Shown here: piece after piece, positions 57,582-64,000 of the stretch
Position numbering within the stretch: position 1 is the stretch's first letter
How the letters are laid out: each line of letters opens with the position of its first letter
Source: Bacteroidota bacterium
GTDB taxonomy: Bacteria > Bacteroidota > Bacteroidia > Chitinophagales > Chitinophagaceae
Direction of reading: 5' to 3'
Length of the DNA: 64,000 nucleotides
NCBI GenBank assembly: GCA_005884665.1
Contig: VBAT01000038.1
Coordinates: forward strand, 29,253-93,252
Notes under the pieces: generated by a model
Database searches by the model: none
What the model was told of the DNA's origin: nothing
The model's input: the letters and a program-made list of their open reading frames with translations, nothing else
Translations under genes and position numbers: made by a program

Positions 57582-59558
57582 ATGGCATCCGGGTCCACAT
57601 CTGACAACCAAAGACGGGCGATTCATACCATTCTCAAACAGTATTGGGGCTTTGAGTCCTTTCGCCCTTTACAGGAAGATATCATTCTTTCGGTTTTATC
57701 CGGCCGCGATACACTTGCGCTGATGCCTACCGGGGGCGGCAAATCCTTATGTTACCAGGTGCCGGCATTAACCCGGGAAGGGATGTGCCTGGTTATTTCT
57801 CCCCTGATCGCGTTGATGAAAGACCAGGTGGAAAATCTTCGCAAAAGAAATATTACCGCTTACGCCATCTACTCGGGAATGACGCGGCAGGAAGTGATAC
57901 ATACTTTAAAAACGGTGATCAACAGCAATTGCAGGTTCCTATATGTATCCCCGGAAAGATTGGAAACGGCTCTATTCAAAGAATATCTTCCCGGCATGCA
58001 TGTCAACCTTGTAGCTGTGGACGAAGCTCATTGCATTTCACAATGGGGTTATGATTTCCGCCCGCCTTATTTGCGGATCGCGGCGTTGCGTGAAGAATTA
58101 CCAGGAATACCCGTGCTGGCCCTGACGGCATCGGCGACAAAAGAAGTGCAGGACGACATCTGTAACAAGCTAACCTATCTACCTTCCAATCCCAACAAGA
58201 ATTCATTACACGATTGGAAAGTTTTCCGGCAATCATTTGAAAGAGCTAATCTTTCGTATAGTGTCTTTAAAGTCGATTCCCGGATTAATAAAATAATAGA
58301 AATACTGTCGAAGGTGCCGGGTTCGGGCATTGTCTATTGTAAAAGCCGGAGACGAACCAAAGAGATCAGCGAATTATTACAATTGCAAAATATTTCAGCT
58401 GATTTCTACCATGCAGGCCTGGGCCAGCAAGAAAGAAGCAGGAAACAGGAAGAATGGATTGCCAATACAACCCGGGTAATAGTTTGCACTAATGCTTTTG
58501 GAATGGGTATTGACAAGCCGGATGTGCGTACCGTCATTCATGCCGATGTTCCGGACTGCCTGGAAAATTATTACCAGGAAGCAGGCCGTGCGGGAAGAGA
58601 CGGGAAAAGATCCTATGCGGTGTTGTTATATGATGAGCACGAGTTGCGCGAACTGGAACAACTGCCATCCCTACGGTTTCCATCGCTGGATGACATTAAA
58701 CAAGTCTACCAGTCAATTGCGAATTATCTCCGGGTGCCTGCAGGAGATGGCGAAGGTCAATACTTTGATTTTGACATTAGCGATTTCCTGAAAAAATTCA
58801 AATTGAACAGTTACACCGTGCTCTATGCGTTGAAAGCACTGGAACAGGAGGGCTGGTTATCATTTAATGAACAGGTTTTCCTGCCGGCCAGGGTAAATTT
58901 TACGACAGGTAAAAATCAGCTTTACGAGTTCGAAAAAAACTATCCCCTGCTGGAACCCGTTATCAAAACATTGCTCAGGGCTTATGAAGGCATCTTTGAT
59001 TATCCTTCGCCAATTTCCGAAATGATGATAGCACGGTTGCTCAGGGAAGATGTTGAAAAGGTAAAAGAACAACTGCGTCAACTAAATCAGTACGGAATTA
59101 TTGAATATCAACAGCAAAAAGACACTCCACAATTGTTTTTTCTAAAAAGTCGAAGTCGGGTGGAAGATCTATCCATCAATAAACCGGGTTATGCTGCCCG
59201 GAAAGAAAAGCTTGCCAGTCGTATACGGGAAATGATCCAATTCATCGGAACGACAAACCAATGCCGCAGTAAAATGATTGGAGTATACTTTGGAGATGAA
59301 TCGATGAACGATTGCGGGATCTGTGATAATTGCCTGCGCAAAAAAAATATCTCACTCACCCAGGAAGAATTTGACGACATTCATAATAGTATTGTCGCCA
59401 CGCTTCAAAACCGGTCATTGCGGGCAAAAGAACTCCTTTCGGCACTGGGGAGCATAAAAAAAGAAAAAGCCTGGAAAGTGATTGAGTTTCTGCAGGCTGA
59501 AAATAAAATTGAAATGGATGAAAGTGGAAAGATCAATTTGAGTTCTGCCAGGCCATAA
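57582..59558 (+). CDS. recQ: ATP-dependent DNA helicase RecQ
   Basis: 658 residues from ATG 57582. Helicase motifs: Q-motif FESFRPLQ, Walker A PTGGGKSLCYQ, DEAHCISQWGYDFRP, and motif VI YYQEAGRAGRDGK. The zinc site ends the RecQ-Ct region (CGICDNCLRKK). No HRDC domain is evident, and a winged-helix tail closes the protein. It unwinds DNA 3'-5' in recombinational repair. It starts 69 bp after the OmpA-like gene on the same strand. Confidence 0.93.
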   Translation: MASGSTSDNQRRAIHTILKQYWGFESFRPLQEDIILSVLSGRDTLALMPTGGGKSLCYQVPALTREGMCLVISPLIALMKDQVENLRKRNITAYAIYSGMTRQEVIHTLKTVINSNCRFLYVSPERLETALFKEYLPGMHVNLVAVDEAHCISQWGYDFRPPYLRIAALREELPGIPVLALTASATKEVQDDICNKLTYLPSNPNKNSLHDWKVFRQSFERANLSYSVFKVDSRINKIIEILSKVPGSGIVYCKSRRRTKEISELLQLQNISADFYHAGLGQQERSRKQEEWIANTTRVIVCTNAFGMGIDKPDVRTVIHADVPDCLENYYQEAGRAGRDGKRSYAVLLYDEHELRELEQLPSLRFPSLDDIKQVYQSIANYLRVPAGDGEGQYFDFDISDFLKKFKLNSYTVLYALKALEQEGWLSFNEQVFLPARVNFTTGKNQLYEFEKNYPLLEPVIKTLLRAYEGIFDYPSPISEMMIARLLREDVEKVKEQLRQLNQYGIIEYQQQKDTPQLFFLKSRSRVEDLSINKPGYAARKEKLASRIREMIQFIGTTNQCRSKMIGVYFGDESMNDCGICDNCLRKKNISLTQEEFDDIHNSIVATLQNRSLRAKELLSALGSIKKEKAWKVIEFLQAENKIEMDESGKINLSSARP

Positions 59559-59563
59559 AACCA

Positions 59564-59599
59564 GGAATTATGAATTATGAGTTACGAATTATGAATTCA
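59564..59599. repeat. Short-word repeat (GAATTATGA)n
   Basis: GAATTATGAATTATGAGTTACGAATTATGAATTC consists of four degenerate copies of one 9-bp word just after recQ, followed by GTAGGCAGG, a fragment of the CTGCCTAC repeat. Confidence 0.6.
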
Positions 59600-59654
59600 G
59601 GTAGGCAGGTTAAGAGTTAACGCAAAAGAGTTGAGGTTATTCCACACTCAGCAT

Positions 59655-60494
59655 TCACCAACCCTGGACCAGGAGATTTTGTGCGGCTTTTATACTGCAA
59701 TGCTGGTACCGGGAATATGCTTTGGCCGCCGCCAGCCTAATTGTTGGACCAGGTTTCTCATTAACCCATTCATGAATTGCGTCATGAAGTGTATACGCCT
59801 CGGGGCACATCAGGCCAGAGGTCCAAAGAAGTGGTGAAGACCCCGTGGATCTTAAATGGGAAGAGAAATAATTTTTGCTGTAGCAGGCCAGGATGATCGT
59901 CTCTCTTCGCTTATCCCCGGCATTTTCAAATTTTTCTTGCAAAGAAAAATCCATTAACCCATCGTGACCCATATAGGCCAGGAGATCAGAAGCGCCACCA
60001 AAATAAATCTTCTTTTGACCTGCTTTTATTTCAATCTCATTTTTTCCAGATGATGCGTTAAGAAAATCAACTGTTGTTTGCCTGATGACTTGTCCATCGT
60101 AAGCATCGGCAAGAAGATAAATATTTTTTGAGGTATGTTTAAAAAGCAATCTCTCCAGGATGTTCGGGGAAGGGTTGAGCTGCGAAGAAATAATCTTCCA
60201 CTCCCCACTTCTCTTAAAATAAGATTTTATCCCGTTACCACATCCCCAATAAAGATTTGTTTTCGGATCCTGGCCATTACCGATAGAAGCCGGTACAGGA
60301 ACGATTCCCTGGTACTTATTATCACAGAGGGCGACAAAAACATGAATTGTTTTTATAGTACTATCGTTGGAACCCGAGGCTATTGATGCAACAGTTGATG
60401 TATCTTTTCCCGGGGTTGGTGGTTGGCTACCTGTACATAGACAAAGGGATCCTAGTGGTAAAAGAATGAAGAAGGTCCGATATAGCCATGTCAT
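59655..60494 (-). CDS. Secreted protein with a possible caspase-like (clan CD) His/Cys dyad
   Basis: 279 residues with an N-terminal hydrophobic signal (FFILLPLGSLCLC), perhaps a lipoprotein signal, and a low-complexity linker to about residue 48. The core begins IHVFVALCDNKYQG, then YLLADAYDGQ. It contains YMGHDGLMDF (His177) and ETIILACYSKNYF (Cys204), each after a hydrophobic strand, the arrangement expected of the catalytic His-Gly and Cys in caspase/gingipain-like folds. SPLLWTSGLMCPEAYTL follows. I recall similar sequences only as hypothetical proteins. The protease activity is an inference. Confidence 0.6.
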   Translation of the reverse strand: MTWLYRTFFILLPLGSLCLCTGSQPPTPGKDTSTVASIASGSNDSTIKTIHVFVALCDNKYQGIVPVPASIGNGQDPKTNLYWGCGNGIKSYFKRSGEWKIISSQLNPSPNILERLLFKHTSKNIYLLADAYDGQVIRQTTVDFLNASSGKNEIEIKAGQKKIYFGGASDLLAYMGHDGLMDFSLQEKFENAGDKRRETIILACYSKNYFSSHLRSTGSSPLLWTSGLMCPEAYTLHDAIHEWVNEKPGPTIRLAAAKAYSRYQHCSIKAAQNLLVQGW

Positions 60495-60663
60495 TACTAT
60501 TAGAGAGAAAATGCTGGATATTCCATAAAAGAGAAAGCAAATGCCGGTACTAAAGATAGGATGTGGAGCTAATTAATAAACAAATTGAATATCCGCTCTG
60601 TCTTTAAATGATTGTATGATCGCCAGGATATATCCCGGCACCCATGTTGGCGGAAGCTTTTTC

Positions 60664-61908
60664 TCAGTATATGCCTGGTTGTTGCTGCGTTAAGCAATGC
60701 ATACCACCGCCGCCAAAATTAAATTCAATCACATCTATCTGAATTACTTTTTTGTTAGGAAAAGCTTGTTGAATTATTTTAAATGCAATGTCATCTTTTG
60801 CTTTTTGCAAAACCGCGCAATTAGGTCTGCAATATTTAGGTATAAGCACTACATTATTTGCAATAATAAAATTCATGTAGCTGGCTGAGGCAAGAAAGCG
60901 GATAGTATCACCCGGAATTGTTCCTGGAAATGAAAAAGCATCTGCTTTGTCTGATACTATATGTTTATCTATAACAAAGTCGGGAACCGGCATTTCAATA
61001 ATTCTGAAATGGTTTCCATCCTGGTCGGTAGCTGCTTTTAAAATTTCGTAGTTTGCTTCTAAGTGTTTATAATTTAGCCGGGATAAGGAATTCGCGTTTT
61101 TTTCTTTTTCGGTCATGCGTTCAACGAGTAGCGTATGGTCTTCAACAAAACGACAAATCTCATCAACATGTCCGCCTGTGCCACCGGCAGAATAAACTCC
61201 TGTTGGCAAAATGCCTGTTATACGGGATTGGCTGTCATCTACCGAAGGATATTTTAGCCAAATTATCTTTTTTACATGCAATACTCTCTTAAACTCAGTT
61301 TCTAATTGTTGTTTTGTTTTGCCCGGATTACGCTGCAGTTCTACTGCCTCATTGATAATCATCACGCCTTTGCCATTAAACTCGCGGTCACCTCCTTCGC
61401 TTACTATATTTGCTTTAATCACCGACAATCCCAAAGATGCTGCAATCGTACTGTCACCTTCATCTGTTGTTTTAGCAAAACCTGTATGGCAATCACCGTA
61501 ACAATTAAATCCAAAGTCAACGCCCATTAAATGCCCTTTATTACCTTTTAAGAAAACAGGACCATAATCGCGAAGCCAAAAATGCCAGTTAGGTGAATAG
61601 AAAAAGATGATTTTTGATGTGTCGATATTTGAAATCAAAAATTTCTCAGCCAGCAAATTTCGTTGAACGGTATCGTTGACAATTAAATGCACTTGCACAT
61701 AAGGCGTGAGTGCCCGTAACATTTGCAGTCGAATATTTTCAACATCTTCTTTGGATGCTGTATCTGTGTAAGTGGTAATTCCCCATCCCATCCAAATGGC
61801 GTCTATCTTTTCAAATTCAGCGGGGAAAATAAATTGTTCTTTTCCGTCCTGTGCAAATGCAGTGATATTGGCTGAAAGCAGTAAAAATAAAAATAAATGT
61901 TTTTTCAT
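60664..61908 (-). CDS. Secreted agmatine deiminase / peptidylarginine deiminase family protein
   Basis: 414 residues from ATG 61908 with signal peptide MKKHLFLFLLLSANITAFAQ. The guanidino-group-modifying residues are all present: Asp114 in WLRDYGP, Asp174 in SEGGDREFNG, His247 in GTGGHVDEICRF and the nucleophile Cys405 in GGGGMHC. It hydrolyses agmatine or protein arginine to citrulline-type products. Ordinary agmatine deiminases are cytosolic; the signal peptide makes a periplasmic or extracellular role likely. There is no T9SS C-terminal domain, unlike the Porphyromonas enzyme. Confidence 0.87.
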   Translation of the reverse strand: MKKHLFLFLLLSANITAFAQDGKEQFIFPAEFEKIDAIWMGWGITTYTDTASKEDVENIRLQMLRALTPYVQVHLIVNDTVQRNLLAEKFLISNIDTSKIIFFYSPNWHFWLRDYGPVFLKGNKGHLMGVDFGFNCYGDCHTGFAKTTDEGDSTIAASLGLSVIKANIVSEGGDREFNGKGVMIINEAVELQRNPGKTKQQLETEFKRVLHVKKIIWLKYPSVDDSQSRITGILPTGVYSAGGTGGHVDEICRFVEDHTLLVERMTEKEKNANSLSRLNYKHLEANYEILKAATDQDGNHFRIIEMPVPDFVIDKHIVSDKADAFSFPGTIPGDTIRFLASASYMNFIIANNVVLIPKYCRPNCAVLQKAKDDIAFKIIQQAFPNKKVIQIDVIEFNFGGGGMHCLTQQQPGIY

Positions 61909-61956
61909 TGTGAAGAATGATCGTAAAAAGTTTCTGCAAACTCCAGGGCTTTCTGC

Positions 61957-61985
61957 TCCTGAATTGGCGAGACTGGGTAAAGATA
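61957..61985 (-). promoter_or_regulatory. Shared upstream element (TATCTTTACCCAGTCTC), copy 1
   Basis: On the minus strand TATCTTTACCC lies about 70 nt before the deiminase ATG, with TCCTGAATT (plus strand) at its far side. An almost identical block precedes the glycosidase gene at 63109. TATCTTTA is one base from the TAnnTTTG consensus. Confidence 0.45.
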
Positions 61986-62076
61986 GAAAGAAGAAGGTAT
62001 ACCTGTCCTGCCTCATGTGGGATTCAGAAGCCAGCCGATATCCAGGAGGGGCAAAAAATCCCTTGTTAGTGGCAGT

Positions 62077-63039
62077 TTAGCCTCCGCCAAGCTCTTGTAT
62101 CAACTCACGAAACTTATGAAATGCAGGTTTAGGTGTGTAGTCGTCCTTTAGTATTCCAAACTGATAAAACAAATCGTCATTTTTGCTATCGGCGTCACGA
62201 AGGCTAAATAGTTCGTAACTCCTAATATTCAATTCATGTTTTACTTCATTAAGGGCTCTAATAATAGTTTCAATAATAAGCGCCTGCCTTTCATAAGATC
62301 TACTCCCTCCTGTAGACCATCCATTTTCTGTTATGCAAACAGGCACTGATAGCGGTATTTTCCCAGAATTTAAAACGACATTACGAAAATGGTGTAAAAC
62401 ATATTTAACTGTACTAGTTAGATTTCCCGGAAACCCCTCCTCAGGTAATGGTCTAAATACATCTGGGAAAAAATCAAGACCAATATAGTCAATAGCTTCT
62501 CTGAACAGTTTGAAATTATCGCTGCCTATAATATTCCAAAAAGTATCATTTGGGTTAAATGACAGGGCTGTATTAAACCCGATTTGAATGCGGTTTTTAC
62601 TTTTGGTGATTTCTTTTTTTGCTACCAAAATACCGTCAAATAAAGCTTCCTCTATGTTGTCAAAACTACCATCCCCGGAATAAACATCTTTTAAATTTGG
62701 TTCTTCGCCGATTTGAATTGAGTGAAGATGGTCGCCATACTTCTCTATCACCTTTCTAATAGTGGTTGTCCAATCGCGGTGATCATACTTTACTGAACGG
62801 TAGCAAATCACCAAATCAATTTTTCTGGTTATCGTTGCGTATTGAATAATATTCTCAGGAGCCTCATTGCCTATTTCACCTTCGCCTAAATAATGTATAT
62901 ATCCCCTTATAATAAGTGAGTGCCTTCCCTGTTCAAGATTTTCCAGGGCATTATGAATTTTGTGAGGATTGTCAGGTTCTCCTATAACAAGTTCCTTGTC
63001 TGTTCCGGCAACACTGCCTATGTAAAGTCCAAAATTCAT
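62077..63039 (-). CDS. Glycosidase-like TIM-barrel protein (clan GH-A pattern)
   Basis: 320 residues, no signal peptide. It begins MNFGLYIGSVAGTD and has strand-loop patterns of a (beta/alpha)8 barrel. Glu113 in IQIGEEPNLK fits the clan GH-A acid/base position after strand 4, and Glu238 in VCITENGWST fits the nucleophile after strand 7, 125 residues apart. YTPKPAFHKFREL near the C-terminus is like that of GH39/GH53-type enzymes. The exact family and substrate are not clear. It shares an upstream DNA element with the deiminase gene. Confidence 0.7.
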   Translation of the reverse strand: MNFGLYIGSVAGTDKELVIGEPDNPHKIHNALENLEQGRHSLIIRGYIHYLGEGEIGNEAPENIIQYATITRKIDLVICYRSVKYDHRDWTTTIRKVIEKYGDHLHSIQIGEEPNLKDVYSGDGSFDNIEEALFDGILVAKKEITKSKNRIQIGFNTALSFNPNDTFWNIIGSDNFKLFREAIDYIGLDFFPDVFRPLPEEGFPGNLTSTVKYVLHHFRNVVLNSGKIPLSVPVCITENGWSTGGSRSYERQALIIETIIRALNEVKHELNIRSYELFSLRDADSKNDDLFYQFGILKDDYTPKPAFHKFRELIQELGGG

Positions 63040-63457
63040 TGCTTTAAATGTTTTTAAATTGCGACCAACGCCACCGCTTGCTGATATAGCGACTCCATGA
63101 TCGTTATTCCTGAATTTCGCCTATCGGGAGAACCGGGTAAAGATAATAAAGCTGAAAATATTTTCTAAAGCTTGCTGTATTCGCCAGCTGGATATATCGC
63201 TGACTAGCGACATAAAGTGAGAATTTATTTGTTAAGCCGCCATATCAAAAACCCCTGTCGTACGATATTCTATTCTTTTCGGTTATGTTATACATTTTCC
63301 CGACAGTTGTTTTCGAATGATCTCATTTTTTCAGTCCTATAGTGTTCTTCACCGACAAATTGTTGTATAAAAAAGTTTTATACTAAGTAAGGCACCAGCA
63401 TATATGGAAAAACAACAATGGCATGGTTTTTATCCCTACAAAATAAAACATAATTGT
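63040..63457. other. Intergenic region with the second shared upstream element
   Basis: No gene is seen. At 63109-63145 lies TCCTGAATT ... GAGAACCGGGTAAAGATA, matching the block at 61957; on the minus strand it reads TATCTTTACCCGGTTCTC, about 90 nt upstream of the glycosidase ATG. The rest is AT-rich, with an in-frame ATG at 63404 for the small lipoprotein gene that follows. Confidence 0.5.
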
Positions 63458-63583
63458 ATGAAAAAGTATTCAATAATTGTTGCCATGCTTATGATAATTG
63501 GTATCTCCGTTAGTTCCTGTCACGCATCTGGAAAAATAGGTACCAAACATCATGAGGTAGGCGCTGGTGCACACATTAAATAG
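63458..63583 (+). CDS. Tiny lipoprotein (41 aa)
   Basis: MKKYSIIVAMLMIIGISVSSC is a clean lipoprotein signal with lipobox V-S-S-C. The mature part is only 21 residues, CHASGKIGTKHHEVGAGAHI plus a terminal Lys, rich in His and Gly. An in-frame ATG lies 18 codons upstream, but the signal peptide fixes the start at 63458. The His-rich tail might bind metal (inference). Short Cys/His lipoproteins of this kind occur in Chitinophagaceae, without known function. Confidence 0.6.
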   Translation: MKKYSIIVAMLMIIGISVSSCHASGKIGTKHHEVGAGAHIK

Positions 63584-64000
63584 TAATTGTCAACAGAAAC
63601 GTGCATAATTTCCCGACATGTTTCTAACAGAATAATTGCTGTTCAGACGAGTGTGGTGATTTAATTACGCACAACGGGAAGCACTTTCTGCTCACGTATT
63701 TGACAGGACAAGTGTGCTGATAGTCGGTGTTATTCGGCCCGGATTTCCCTTATCGGCCGGATTGAATAAAGTTAATGTAACTGATGTTATACCCGCTGCA
63801 GGCAGGCTCTGTTGTCTGAGTTACCCACTTATTGACCTTACCTACGAGAGGGCGCAGCAGCAGATTCTTTAGCCAACTTCGCCCCAAGGCGGGGCAGAAT
63901 CTCTTCATGTTATGCGCTGCCTTTGTTGTCGGAGCTGTCTAAATTGATTATAGTTATTCAGTCAAATTTTTATAAAGGATTTCTATTTTTACCGAGTTGT
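63584..64000. other. Intergenic sequence to the window end
   Basis: No gene is supported. A hairpin, GCCCC-AAGGC-GGGGC (63881-63895), is flanked by AGATTCT (63862) and AGAATCT (63896) in inverted orientation. A CTGCAGGCAGG word at about 63797 recalls the palindromic repeats. It may hold the leader of a gene beyond the edge. Confidence 0.45.

Overview
This 64 kb window reads as chromosomal DNA of a member of the phylum Bacteroidota, most likely from the Chitinophagaceae or a nearby family. The evidence is the gliding genes gldF and gldG, cargo proteins with type IX secretion (T9SS) type A and type B C-terminal sorting domains, a fused MurF/alanine racemase, a HmuY/TonB-receptor pair, a Bacteroidota-style IleRS followed by a DksA-like gene, and repeated TAnnTTTG promoter motifs just upstream of start codons. 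There is no phage, plasmid, CRISPR or rRNA gene. No tRNA other than one tRNA-Ser was found.

Layout. 0-4.2 kb: the 3' part of a giant secreted protein with fifteen exact 53-residue repeats. 4.2-8.4 kb: a dehydrogenase remnant, a T4 endonuclease V-like glycosylase, tRNA-Ser(GGA), TatD nuclease, a polysaccharide deacetylase and gltX. 8.4-13.4 kb: a gene fragment in a mostly empty stretch, aldo/keto reductase, a free-standing cobalamin-binding protein, enoyl-CoA hydratase and fumC. 13.6-23 kb: a T9SS cargo protein, lspA, murF-alr, a TerC-like protein and gldFG. 23-29.3 kb: a polyproline secreted protein, an A-type Fe-S carrier with a frameshifted iscS, methylmalonyl-CoA epimerase, acpP-fabF-rnc, a GNAT acetyltransferase and a YcxB-like protein. 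29.4-42.7 kb: twin collagen-like lipoproteins, an outer-membrane barrel, ileS with the DksA-like gene, a Crp-type regulator, HmuY with its TonB receptor, a nitroreductase and a cysteine-rich AraC regulator. 42.9-47.1 kb: lpxA, an ABC ATPase, another T9SS cargo protein and a split rhodanese protein. 47.2-51.9 kb: a tetR-tolC-emrA-emrB efflux operon with a visible double operator. 52-59.6 kb: alanine dehydrogenase, tsaE, a copper P-type ATPase, an OmpA-like protein and RecQ. 59.6-64 kb: a predicted caspase-like secreted protein, a secreted deiminase, a clan GH-A-like glycosidase and a tiny lipoprotein.

How the genes fit together. Most of the window is housekeeping: envelope synthesis (lpxA, murF-alr, lspA), fatty acid synthesis, translation, Fe-S assembly, and propionate/methylmalonyl metabolism (B12-binding protein, epimerase). 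Surface functions add T9SS cargo, gliding transport, heme uptake and drug/copper efflux.

The most unusual signal is a set of short repetitive elements. Two are MITE-like units of 117 and 129 bp with 11-12 bp terminal inverted repeats and a related inner palindrome. Related hairpins and shuffled short-word repeats lie between genes and, strikingly, appear to sit in frame inside ileS, an ABC ATPase gene and copA. Other points worth checking are the iscS deletion/frameshift, the 15-copy repeat protein, the caspase-like His/Cys protein and the two collagen-like lipoproteins.
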